From Bacteroidetes bacterium UBA1935 (GTDB lineage: Bacteria; Bacteroidota; Bacteroidia; Chitinophagales; Chitinophagaceae): DNA of 64,000 bases. The notes under the pieces were generated by a model. It searched no databases and was not told the DNA's origin. It saw only the letters and a program-made list of their open reading frames with translations. Where the stretch lies: contig DDFF01000016.1 of assembly GCA_002337045.1 (NCBI GenBank), positions 62,001 through 126,000 of the forward strand. The letters are read 5' to 3'. Positions 7,678 through 15,849 of this stretch are shown piece after piece (positions within the stretch are counted from its first letter, which is position 1; every line of letters starts with the position of its first letter). Made by a program: the position numbers and the translations under genes.

Positions 7678-9981
7678 ATGAAGAACATTTTAAAAAAATC
7701 AGCAAGTATATTATTTACTTGTTTGTGCGTTGTGCAATTAGCACATGCACAACAAAGCACAATCAATAACTACCTTTCAAATGGTACGTACAATTTTAAT
7801 GGATTGGACAAATATTACCAAGACAACTTTTTTGTTACACATCGTACATCTTTAGATTTAACTACTGACGATAATATTGAATTACAAAACTGCCATGTAG
7901 ATAGTAACAATTATTTCCATTGCAGATATACGCAGAAGTATAAAAATTACCCTGTTGAAGGACCATCGTTCGTATTACATGGTCAAAATGGTGTTGTATT
8001 GTATGCACATGGGAATTTGGCTAAAAATCTAAACTTAGATGTTACCTCTCCAATAGCAGAAGACAGTGCATTAAATGTTATATTAGATAGCATTAATGCT
8101 CACTCGTATAAATGGGAAGATACTGTACAACAGAATATATTAAAGGATATGGCTGATGATAGTACATATAGTATGTTCCCACAGGGTAAATTGTGTATCA
8201 TTCCTGTACTTGACGGTCAAAATAACCTTACATACCGCTTTGTGTGGAAATTCCAAATTCATGCAAACTTTTGGGTAGATTCCACAATGGTAGCAGAAGA
8301 CACAACCATTAATTATGAAATATACTCTGATTCGTTAATGGAGAAAGTTATAGTAGCATTTGTTGACGCAAAAACAGGAGCAATTGTTAGAAGTTATGAT
8401 GGCGAAGACCATGGATATGGTACTGGTACTGGATTGACAAGATATGATGGTTGGCAATACATAAAAACTTGGAAATGTGGTACGTGTACCGATTGGAGGC
8501 TGCGTGGCGACTATGGCGTATACTATGCTACTACTTGGAGTAAGGGGAACTTGGCGAATTCATGGAGGCTTCAAAGACCATTGAGTAATAACAACAACTT
8601 TAATGGTACTAATAGTGAGCCAATATTAAGTGCGGTAAGCACTCACTGGGCGGTACAAACATCTTGGGAGTATTTTGTGGCACGTCATAATTGGCATGGT
8701 AGTGATGGGGCTGGTCAAAAAGTCTATTCATATGTTCACTTAGATAAGCTGTATGCAAGTACGTATGAAGATTGGGGGGCTGATGTAATTTCTGTTGGTA
8801 AATTTTATGACGGCTATAGTCCAGCGACAATTGATATAATTGGTCATGAGTATACACATAATTTCATCAGAAGAAATCCTAAACTGAACCTGAATAGAAA
8901 TAGTAGTGAAGCAGGTGCATTAAACGAAGGCTATGCAGATATATTCGGTATATTGATAAAAGACAGACAGAGAGGATATATAAACTGGCATATTGGCGAA
9001 GATGTAAGGTGGAATCAAAATATATCTGAAAGAGCCTTTAATGACCCTCATAGTTCTAAAGGTCCACAGCCAGCAAAATACCAAGAAGGTGGATATTGGA
9101 TTAATGCCAATAGCAATGAAGCATGGCATAAAAACGCTGGAGTTTTAACGCACTGGTTTTATTTATTAGTTAGTGGAGGCACTTATAACGGCATTACTGT
9201 TACTGGCATAGGTGTTTCAAAAGCCGAAAGAATATCATTTAATACAATGATGTATTATTTGCAGGAAAACTCTGATTATTCACATGCTCGTAACCAAACA
9301 CAAAAAATGGCTGCAGACTATTATGGTCTATGCTCGCCAGAGTATAAAGCCGTAAATCGAGCTTGGGCTGCTGTTGGTGTAGGAAGCGTAGAACAGTGTA
9401 AATATTTTCAGTTATGGACTGGTAAACCAGTTCTCGCTGGTTCTGATTTAGCCACAGTAAACGCAGGTTTTAAAGTAATAAACACCTCTGGAGTTTCAAT
9501 TACGCCGTCATCTTACACTTGGTTAATACCAAGTAGCTGGACGGGTACATATGCTAATTCTAATTCAGAGTTTACGCTTGATGAAACAACAGACTATAAC
9601 TCAAAAGAAATAAAGGTAGTAGTTGCCTATGTAGATGAGAACGATGTTAATCGTACTGATACATTATCTGCTATAACCCATTTCGAGGAAGCACAGGCGA
9701 AAAATTATACGGGTACAGGCAGTATTGCATCAGGGATAAATTATGATGAAGCAGTTAAAATTTATCCTAATCCCATAATAGGGAATGCAATAAATATTGA
9801 ATTGCCAAATAGCAGTACGACAAGCTTTTCTTTGTATTCTGTAACTGGTGTGAAGGTAAAATCCTTAACTTTGAATAGTGTTAGGAATCACATCAACTTA
9901 GATGGTATTGCTCAAGGAGTATACATTCTAAAGATTGAAAACAAGGACTTCAAAAAAGTTGAACGAGTTGTAATACAATAA
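7678..9981 (+). CDS. Secreted M4 (thermolysin-family) metallopeptidase with T9SS sorting domain
   Basis: The 767-residue protein has a signal peptide (1-25, ending AHAQ), an N-terminal propeptide (about 26-245) and the M4 catalytic domain (about 250-575). The zinc ligands and catalytic residues are visible: H390-E391-x-x-H394 in GHEYTHNF, E417 in NEGYADIFG, and the transition-state His484 in NSNEAWHKNAGV. An Ig-like stretch follows. The C-terminal 80 residues are a type A T9SS sorting domain beginning KIYPNP. Secretion through T9SS and extracellular proteolysis are expected. The next gene starts 4 bases later. Confidence 0.92.
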   Translation: MKNILKKSASILFTCLCVVQLAHAQQSTINNYLSNGTYNFNGLDKYYQDNFFVTHRTSLDLTTDDNIELQNCHVDSNNYFHCRYTQKYKNYPVEGPSFVLHGQNGVVLYAHGNLAKNLNLDVTSPIAEDSALNVILDSINAHSYKWEDTVQQNILKDMADDSTYSMFPQGKLCIIPVLDGQNNLTYRFVWKFQIHANFWVDSTMVAEDTTINYEIYSDSLMEKVIVAFVDAKTGAIVRSYDGEDHGYGTGTGLTRYDGWQYIKTWKCGTCTDWRLRGDYGVYYATTWSKGNLANSWRLQRPLSNNNNFNGTNSEPILSAVSTHWAVQTSWEYFVARHNWHGSDGAGQKVYSYVHLDKLYASTYEDWGADVISVGKFYDGYSPATIDIIGHEYTHNFIRRNPKLNLNRNSSEAGALNEGYADIFGILIKDRQRGYINWHIGEDVRWNQNISERAFNDPHSSKGPQPAKYQEGGYWINANSNEAWHKNAGVLTHWFYLLVSGGTYNGITVTGIGVSKAERISFNTMMYYLQENSDYSHARNQTQKMAADYYGLCSPEYKAVNRAWAAVGVGSVEQCKYFQLWTGKPVLAGSDLATVNAGFKVINTSGVSITPSSYTWLIPSSWTGTYANSNSEFTLDETTDYNSKEIKVVVAYVDENDVNRTDTLSAITHFEEAQAKNYTGTGSIASGINYDEAVKIYPNPIIGNAINIELPNSSTTSFSLYSVTGVKVKSLTLNSVRNHINLDGIAQGVYILKIENKDFKKVERVVIQ

Positions 9982-9985
9982 TAGT

Positions 9986-10630
9986 ATGAGAAATGTATTT
10001 CTTTTAATCAGTGCTTTAACTTTTTTGAATGTTAGTGTATTTGCACAACAAACAAGATATAATACTTGTATTCAAGTGAATTATTCTATGTTTCATCATT
10101 CTAAGTCGGGAATGTATTTTATTCCCGAACAAGTTGGTATTACAGCAATAAGACACCTTAATAATGATATATCCTTTGATTTAGGCTTTCAAACATGGTT
10201 TCTCGGTAAAGATGGAGGCTCTATGATTGTGTTAGCTGATGATGAGGTAGCTATTGGAGCTATTAAGGGTCGCCATAGTTATAAGGCTTTTGATGGTTCT
10301 GTCAGATATAATTTTGTCAATAGCAAAAGACATAACATATATGGTGGTATTGGAATGTCTTATGTGTGGGGGCAAGTAAAATACATTTCTGCATTCTCTA
10401 AAGTTCCAGGATATTTAGATATACAGTACAATCTTAGTAACCAAAGCGTACACCATACTGGAGTGAATTTTTTGGCTGGATACAACTTGAAGATAGCTAA
10501 GGAGAGAATTAACTTAGGTATGAGTAGCAGATATAGAGTACTAAGCAGAGACCTTATTTACTACGATGTGAATTTTAACATAGGGTATAATTTTAATTGT
10601 TTTAGTAAAAAGGCAAAAAAGAGTAATTAA
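9986..10630 (+). CDS. Outer-membrane beta-barrel-like protein
   Basis: The 214-residue protein has a signal peptide (MRNVFLLISALTFLNVSVFAQ). The rest is alternating short strands with aromatic ends (YGGIGMSYVWGQ, GVNFLAGYNL, VNFNIGYNF), which suggests an 8-10-strand barrel. It lies 4 bases after the M4 protease gene and before a terminator, so the two are one operon. It could anchor or help export the protease, but no specific family is recognised. Confidence 0.65.
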   Translation: MRNVFLLISALTFLNVSVFAQQTRYNTCIQVNYSMFHHSKSGMYFIPEQVGITAIRHLNNDISFDLGFQTWFLGKDGGSMIVLADDEVAIGAIKGRHSYKAFDGSVRYNFVNSKRHNIYGGIGMSYVWGQVKYISAFSKVPGYLDIQYNLSNQSVHHTGVNFLAGYNLKIAKERINLGMSSRYRVLSRDLIYYDVNFNIGYNFNCFSKKAKKSN

Positions 10631-10650
10631 TCAAAACAAACAGGGGCTGA

Positions 10651-10679
10651 AAGCAGGCGTATATACGCCTGCTTTTTTA
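10651..10679 (+). terminator. Intrinsic terminator after the protease operon
   Basis: AAGCAGGCGT and ACGCCTGCTT form a strong stem with a tiny AT loop, followed by T6. Confidence 0.85.
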
Positions 10680-10836
10680 TGTCTATAATTTCTCTTGAAA
10701 ACACGAATGATAATATTATACTCTTTCAGCTATCAAGCTAAGTAATGTGAAATAGAATCAAACATTGATTTCATGTTTATGGTAAGTGTAACAGCTTATT
10801 GATATGGATTTTATGGCTTTGAACCTGTTAATTAAT

Positions 10837-10860
10837 CGGGGTTCAATTCCCCGTGGGACC
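10837..10860 (+). repeat. 3' tRNA fragment (T-arm plus acceptor strand), probable attachment-site remnant
   Basis: CGGGG-TTCAATT-CCCCG (10837-10853) is a perfect T-stem with a canonical T-loop, followed by a seven-base acceptor strand TGGGACC. The matching GGTCCCA 5' strand, D-arm and anticodon arm are absent upstream, so this is not a complete gene. Integrative elements that insert into tRNA genes leave such pieces at their ends, and a tyrosine recombinase gene begins 625 bases downstream. Confidence 0.65.
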
Positions 10861-10876
10861 GTATGAGATTGAAATA

Positions 10877-11056
10877 ATGATATTAGATACTTCACATATA
10901 ATTAGCTTGATAACTCTGTTATCGGGCTTTTTTTATGTTATAAAATGCTTTTTCAAAAGTAAAGCCGCACTTCCAGTTTACAACAAAAATCAAGCGGACG
11001 TATCAACCCAAGCCCAACAGTCAAATCCTATTTTCGATTACCTCTTGCACTCCTAA
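10877..11056 (+). CDS. Small single-span membrane protein
   Basis: From ATG 10877 the frame gives 59 residues with one membrane segment (about 7-24, ISLITLLSGFFYVIKCFF) followed by a basic and polar tail. A GTG-initiated version from 10853 would begin inside the tRNA fragment and is less likely. It is the first gene of the island and ends with TAA. Confidence 0.4.
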   Translation: MILDTSHIISLITLLSGFFYVIKCFFKSKAALPVYNKNQADVSTQAQQSNPIFDYLLHS

Positions 11057-11145
11057 AAAATATCAGTAGAACGAATACCCCAACAAGTACTGATTAGGGC
11101 AAAGAGGTAGCGAGATTTATTATTTTACTCATTACCTCATATGCC

Positions 11146-11511
11146 ATGACAAAGGTTCGTGTTGATATGGAATTGTGTTGCTTCTGTCTCGACTTCCATA
11201 ACGAGTATATGAAAGGGAAGCCTTTCAATTATGGAAGGAAACAGGCCGTAACGGAATGTTGGCTATGTGAGCAAGCAATGTGTGCGGACTGTAATACAAG
11301 TTCTCAAAAAGAGCTACAGGACGATGTACTGGCACTGTACGGCTTAACGATGTGCCAACGCTGTATCACACAAGTACGAAGACTAACTACATGGCATCAA
11401 GAGTATGAGGCGATAGTAAAAAAGAGATTGATAGCTTTTAAGGCTGGAATACGTGAAGAAATTTATACCCTAACCCAAGAGAAACATGCCATTAGTAATA
11501 GACACGCTTAA
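11146..11511 (+). CDS. Zinc-cluster protein with four CxxC pairs
   Basis: The 121-residue protein has Cys pairs CCFC (about 11-14), CWLC (38-41), CADC (46-49) and CQRC (70-73), which fits one or two treble-clef or RING-like zinc sites. The C-terminal third is a basic helix. Its 3' end overlaps the recombinase start by 26 bases, so both are translated from one message. Such small zinc proteins often accompany integrases in mobile elements, but I do not recognise this one. Its Trp codons are TGG and the stop is TAA. Confidence 0.65.
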   Translation: MTKVRVDMELCCFCLDFHNEYMKGKPFNYGRKQAVTECWLCEQAMCADCNTSSQKELQDDVLALYGLTMCQRCITQVRRLTTWHQEYEAIVKKRLIAFKAGIREEIYTLTQEKHAISNRHA

Positions 11512-12460
11512 CGATTACTTTTTCTATCTGCAATACAGAAGACGTAATGTAGCACACACGCTGAAAGCAAACAGACTTGCATTACAATACTTCACTGCAT
11601 TGTACGGTCATACCGAAACAAACAGACTAACACCGACTCACTTAGTTAGGTTTTACCAGTACATGCACTGAAAAAAAAGATTGCAAAAAAACGAGAACGA
11701 AGTTTGTGAGGATTTGAGTAAATACACAATCTATAAGGTCATGGTTAAAATAAGGGCTTATATCAGATGGTTAGAAAGTGAGAGATTGTTATGAGATTTA
11801 AAGCCCATTGATGTACCTGTAGATAGTATACCACGTCCAATACCTAAACACCTAAGCCAAGAGGAAGTGAAAATGATTTTTCACTACTTAGAGGACAGAG
11901 TAGCTAACTGTACAAGCAACCCTACCAAGAAGCAGGATAGCTATCATGCATTGCTCTATCGTGCCATAATATCATTCCTTTATACCTCTGGGCTTCGTAA
12001 TTCGGAATTGAGAAACTTAACACTACATGACATTAATCTTGATAATCTATCTGGTGCAGTCATAGGTAAGGGTAATAAATACGCAACGATAACCTTTAGT
12101 GAAAACGCAAGAAACCATCTTATAGCGTACTTAAAGTATAGAAGGCAGATTTTCCCTAACATATCATTTCATTATGTTTTTACACCGTATAGTAAAGAGC
12201 CGAATAGAATGTTTACACTTCAAGGCTTAAATACAGAAGTAAAGGCAATAGTAAAAAGCGCAGGCGTAAAAACTAAGGGAAATATACACGCTTTTCGTCA
12301 TTCATTAGGTACGCACCTCGTACAAAATGGTTACAATTTAGCTCAGATAAGGGATAAGCTCCGCCATAGTTCCATAACTGTTACAAACTTCTATCTATCT
12401 TGTAATCCCGATGAGCAAATTAATATGACAAAGGACATTGACACAAAGATTCTAACATAA
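11486..12460 (+). pseudogene. Tyrosine recombinase/integrase with two in-frame TGA codons
   Basis: One reading frame of 324 codons runs from ATG 11486 to TAA 12460. It is broken only by TGA at 11669-11671 and TGA at 11792-11794, with no frameshift. The N-terminal SAM-like domain (about 1-105) and the catalytic domain are intact. The catalytic domain has the first Arg in TSGLRNSELRNL, HxxR in HAFRHSLGTHL, and the final His and Tyr in LRHSSITVTNFYLS. As standard code it is a pseudogene, whose 3' part could start at GTG 11867. As an element with TGA reassigned it would be complete. It sits next to the tRNA fragment expected for its insertion site. Confidence 0.8.
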
Positions 12461-12522
12461 GCCTAAGTGTGATTTATGGGCAAGATTTGTAAGCGATTAT
12501 TTTACCCTTAACCCGAACGCCC

Positions 12523-13071
12523 ATGAACGAAGCGAGAGAATACCACCTACACGTACTACTCAAGGAAGCAAATGGAAAAGAGGCTTTTTCAGAGAGCTAC
12601 AAAATTGCCCTACGAGATACATTTGTAAGTAATGCCAATCCGAGAGAACATGGATTTAAGAACCATGTACACAGCTTTTTAACGCTGCTGAAAAAGAATA
12701 CAAAACCACATGTCAGACAGAGTTTCAAAAAATTCTCTATCCATGTAGTTAGCTATGGAATGAATGCAGGCAGTGAGATTAATGGAGATAGACCATCATT
12801 GATTTTTAAGTCTGATGATAGCACAAAGTGAGACGATGTAACCGTTATCCCGCTTACCTCTGCTGCCAAACAACAACAATCCGATAAGTACGACATTTTA
12901 GTACCCAAAGATGCGGATAATAAACTTTACCAAAACTCATACGCAAGGCTTAGACAAATTCGCTCGGTGTCTATCTCCAGAATTGGCAAGGCTGTATGAG
13001 TAATTACAGATGAAAAAGTAAGAGCGGCGATTAATGAGGGCATAAAGACAATGTTAGCGATTAACGAATAA
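12523..13071 (+). pseudogene. MazF/PemK-like protein with two in-frame TGA codons
   Basis: The frame runs 182 codons from ATG 12523 to TAA 13071, with TGA at 12829-12831 and 12997-12999 and no other lesion. After an N-terminal helical part (1-75) it shows the MazF/PemK pattern. That pattern is SYGMNAGSEINGDRPSLIF, then DDVTVIPLTS, then DILVP, then a RLRQIRSVSISRIGKAV stretch. The second TGA falls where family members usually carry Gly (RLG-x-x-IG). The first lies before DDVTVIPLTS, where Gly is also common. In the standard code the toxin core is cut in half and inactive. No antitoxin gene is evident beside it. Confidence 0.75.
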
Positions 13072-13074
13072 GAA

Positions 13075-13103
13075 AAGCCCCTACAAGGGTAGGGGCTTAT
13101 TCC
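13075..13103 (+). terminator. Intrinsic terminator
   Basis: AAGCCCCTAC and GTAGGGGCTT form a stem with loop AAGG, followed by a T-rich tail. It lies 4 bases after the TAA at 13071, which supports that stop as the true end of the MazF-like frame. Confidence 0.75.
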
Positions 13104-13254
13104 TTTAAATCATCTTCAATTATTTGAAGCAGATAATATACAATGTGTATACCATCAAATCATGTACCATCATATTACGAGTATTGCTGCAAAAATCAAC
13201 TCAAAAACATATCTGATTTATCGCCAGCTTATTGTTAAACAAAAACATAAGAAT

Positions 13255-13551
13255 ATGGCACAATGGACAAGAAAGCCACAAGAGAAGGACGGAACATATC
13301 TGTTCTCTGGAAACTTCTATACTACAAGCAGAGTATATGATGAAATCTCCCCACAAGTAGTTATGGCAATCTATGCAGATGTAAAAGCATTTGCCCAAGC
13401 GAAACAGGGGATAGACTACTTACAGGTGTATGAAGATGAACAGGGTAGAAAATTGTTCTTTATAGACCAGCTAAATCGTGAGATGATAGATAGCGGGGAT
13501 TATAAGGACGAGGATAACTATTGTACTCTCTTGTTTGCAAGTGAGTATTAG
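13255..13551 (+). CDS. Small hypothetical protein of the island
   Basis: From ATG 13255 it gives 98 residues (MAQWTRKPQEKDGTYLFSG...). An upstream ATG at 13162 would add a basic extension with no clear merit. The body is mixed alpha/beta and ends DEDNYCTLLFASEY, a style seen in short accessory proteins of conjugative elements. No motif is recognised. The stop is TAG. Confidence 0.5.
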   Translation: MAQWTRKPQEKDGTYLFSGNFYTTSRVYDEISPQVVMAIYADVKAFAQAKQGIDYLQVYEDEQGRKLFFIDQLNREMIDSGDYKDEDNYCTLLFASEY

Positions 13552-13559
13552 TACCGAAA

Positions 13560-13716
13560 AGTGGTAACAAGTTAACTTGGTGCAGATAGCCTTCGGCGAG
13601 TAACTTACACTACCGCATAGCGTAATAGCTTGAAATGCCGTAGCATAAGACTTTGGGGAAAGGGCTGCACCCGCATGTGTACGTCAGAGCCTCTGTTTTT
13701 ACAGAGGCTTTTTTTG
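13560..13716 (+). ncRNA. Candidate structured RNA ending in an intrinsic terminator
   Basis: About 130 bases without an open frame lead into a strong terminator (AGCCTCTGT / ACAGAGGCT at 13688-13709, then T7). Several short stems are possible upstream, including GCC-TTC-GGC near 13590 and complementary GCATAGCG/TAGCATAAG-like stretches. The start is not defined. It may instead be just the 3' trailer of the preceding gene. Confidence 0.35.
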
Positions 13717-13821
13717 ATGTGATTGAATAGGTCAAATTAATCTATAGTTATGCTTTTTATTTATAAGAAAATAAGTAATCTAACTGTATTGGAATGAAGA
13801 AGAAAATAGCTTAATTGCAAG

Positions 13822-15030
13822 ATGTTTAATGTTGCATTGCATTATTTTACATGTAATTCATTAATGAACAATAGCAAAATGTTTGAAAAGCAGAAAGTAT
13901 TTGAGGAATTAGCTCTTGTGCGTAATAAGAGTTTAATTATTCATTATTCTGGTGAGGGCTGGTTGAATGAAAAGGGGACATTTGGAAGAATAACTTCTAT
14001 TACCATCAAAAATTTGAGAAATAGCCAGTTAAAAACATTTTCTGTCTTTCATGAAATTCAAAAAAGTAACTTAGATATATCAAACGATAGAGATTTTGAC
14101 AGCATAGAGAAAGCACTGCTTCAACAGTATTTTGATTTTGTTAAGAAGCATAGAAATTACAAATGGATTCATTGGAATATGCGTTTCCCAGTTTTTGGAT
14201 TTAATGCCATAGAAGACCGTTTTTCTCTATTAGGAGGGAAGCCTGTACATATTCCTGATAACAATAAGATTGATTTCGCTCAGATTTTATCCGATACTTA
14301 TGGTGCAAATTTTGAAATTCAAGATAATAATGGAAAGTTAATCAATCTCCTTTGTAGAAACAATATTATTGATAGTGATATTGTCAATGGTAGAAAAGAA
14401 GTAGAATATTTCAAGACTAAAGATTTCTTGAAAATTCATTTGTCCAATATGAAAAAAGTAGACGGTATAAGTCAATTATATAACTTAGCTGTAAACAATC
14501 AATTAAAAACAAATGTTGAAATGAAAATGAATGAACCCCAGCCCCATGATGATTTGAATAATAATATTAGATTAAATGAGAAAGCACGCATTTTTATTGG
14601 CTCCTCTGTCGAAGGGTTGAAGGTTGCACAGTGTATTCAGGCTGAATTGAGATTTGAGTATGACGTTGAAATTTGGAATCAAAGTGGTGTTTTTGGTTTA
14701 GGGTATGCAACATTAGAAGCGTTAGAAAAAGCAGTAAAAGAATATGATTTTGGGATATTTGTTTTTACTCCAGATGATGAATTGGTAAAAAGAGGAGTGA
14801 ACAAACCTGTTGTGCGTGATAATGTACTCTTTGAATTAGGTCTTTTTGTTGGTCAACTAACTCGATTTAGAGCCTTTATCGTAAAACCATTCGACGAAGA
14901 AATTTCATTACCAACTGATTTACATGGAATAACTTCTGCTACATATGCTGCTAATTCTGGGAATTTAAGAGCATCATTAGGAACTGCCTGCCATGAAATT
15001 AGAAATGCGATTGAGAGGTATATTAAATAA
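13822..15030 (+). CDS. TIR-like nucleotide-binding effector with an extra N-terminal domain
   Basis: The protein has 402 residues from ATG 13822; ATG 13864 is a plausible alternative. The C-terminal domain (about 254-402) matches the predicted nucleotide-binding TIR-like family (PF10137 type). It runs ARIFIGSSVEGL, then ATLEALEKAVKEYDFGIFVFTPDDE, then VRDNVLFELGLFVGQL. These domains act as NAD-consuming or ligand-sensing effectors in CBASS, Pycsar and Thoeris-like immunity. The N-terminal part (about 25-235) has strands ending in YKWIHWNMRFPVFGF and DFAQILSDTYG that loosely recall an RNase H/exonuclease fold, which is inference. No cyclase or sensor gene is adjacent, so it may act alone. Confidence 0.75.
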   Translation: MFNVALHYFTCNSLMNNSKMFEKQKVFEELALVRNKSLIIHYSGEGWLNEKGTFGRITSITIKNLRNSQLKTFSVFHEIQKSNLDISNDRDFDSIEKALLQQYFDFVKKHRNYKWIHWNMRFPVFGFNAIEDRFSLLGGKPVHIPDNNKIDFAQILSDTYGANFEIQDNNGKLINLLCRNNIIDSDIVNGRKEVEYFKTKDFLKIHLSNMKKVDGISQLYNLAVNNQLKTNVEMKMNEPQPHDDLNNNIRLNEKARIFIGSSVEGLKVAQCIQAELRFEYDVEIWNQSGVFGLGYATLEALEKAVKEYDFGIFVFTPDDELVKRGVNKPVVRDNVLFELGLFVGQLTRFRAFIVKPFDEEISLPTDLHGITSATYAANSGNLRASLGTACHEIRNAIERYIK

Positions 15031-15037
15031 ATTCATA

Positions 15038-15089
15038 TTAATAGCCTCAACCCTTCTACAATTTGGTTAGATAAACGTCCAAAGAGGTT
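15038..15089. repeat. 52-bp direct repeat A, copy 1
   Basis: This aligns without gaps to 17112-17163. The first nine bases match, nine variable bases follow, then CTACAATTTGGTT, one mismatch (A/C), and GATAAACGTCCAAAGAGGTT. In total 46 of 52 bases are identical. The TTTGG/CCAAA arms can form a hairpin. It marks the left edge of the HEPN/DUF262 module. Confidence 0.85.
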
Positions 15090-15140
15090 TTATTTGCATG
15101 TTAGCCCGTCGACGCAAACCCTGTGTTGGTAGCTTCCGTT

Positions 15141-15848
15141 TTATACCACTCTTCGATATTTTGTGTTAGAGATGTAGTCGTCAACAGCCCTGATAAATTG
15201 GTTCAAGAAGTCAACAGCCCTGTCCTTTAAGACAATCATATACTCAATAGAATCTTGTCTGCCTTGTTCTTCAAAAGAAATTTCACCGTGAGCTAATTTA
15301 TTACGTCTTGATTTTATGCTTCCGATTTCATCACATTTTACATCAAAGTTAATACCATATTTTTCTGATAGTTTTCTGATTTCTTTTGAATCCAAGTTAC
15401 CAGAAAAATTGCCACCTGCATTATACTTTGTAAACTCTCTATATGTCAGTGTTACAGGTAATGTATTTGTAACCCAAGTATCTATAAGCACCTTCAAATT
15501 ATGAAGAATATCTTTTTCATTGCTTGTTTCTTTAAAATAATCATAGTGAAATTTCACCCAGAGTTTTTGAATTTCATCACTTAAATTAGAATAAACAATT
15601 GTTTCGTTAGTAAACGACAAGTGAATCTCAACCAAACAATTTGAGATAGTAGATTCCACAAGATTGTACAATTGTAAATTAGCACTTGACTTTAGTATAG
15701 AGCTGACTTTGACATTGAAATTTTCTCGTATGTCATTTTCATTTGGAAAAACCAATTGAGCTTCCCTTTTTATAATATCGGATAGCAACTTATAATACAA
15801 GTTAATTTCATCAATTCTATCAGAAAAAGATTGTCTTACATGTAACAT
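15141..15848 (-). CDS. MAE_28990/MAE_18760-like HEPN ribonuclease
   Basis: The 235-residue, mostly helical protein carries the HEPN catalytic signature Rx4H as RRNKLAHGE near residues 184-191. The order of its helices matches HEPN proteins of the MAE_28990/MAE_18760 class, which are commonly found next to DUF262 genes. HEPN proteins of this sort are metal-independent RNases acting in toxin-antitoxin and abortive infection systems. It starts 1 base after the DUF262 stop, so translation is probably coupled. The pair lies between two copies of a 52-bp repeat. Confidence 0.8.
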   Translation of the reverse strand: MLHVRQSFSDRIDEINLYYKLLSDIIKREAQLVFPNENDIRENFNVKVSSILKSSANLQLYNLVESTISNCLVEIHLSFTNETIVYSNLSDEIQKLWVKFHYDYFKETSNEKDILHNLKVLIDTWVTNTLPVTLTYREFTKYNAGGNFSGNLDSKEIRKLSEKYGINFDVKCDEIGSIKSRRNKLAHGEISFEEQGRQDSIEYMIVLKDRAVDFLNQFIRAVDDYISNTKYRRVV

Positions 15849-15849
15849 A

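Noticed and set aside
10780..10860. Complete tRNA gene, possibly a TGA suppressor
   Set aside because: Only the T-arm and acceptor 3' strand are present. No GGTCCCA partner, D-arm, or TCA anticodon loop can be found in the 80 bases upstream.
13162..13254. N-terminal extension of the 13255 gene
   Set aside because: It adds a basic, low-information segment. ATG 13255 starts a well-formed domain (MAQWTRKPQ), so the shorter start was kept.
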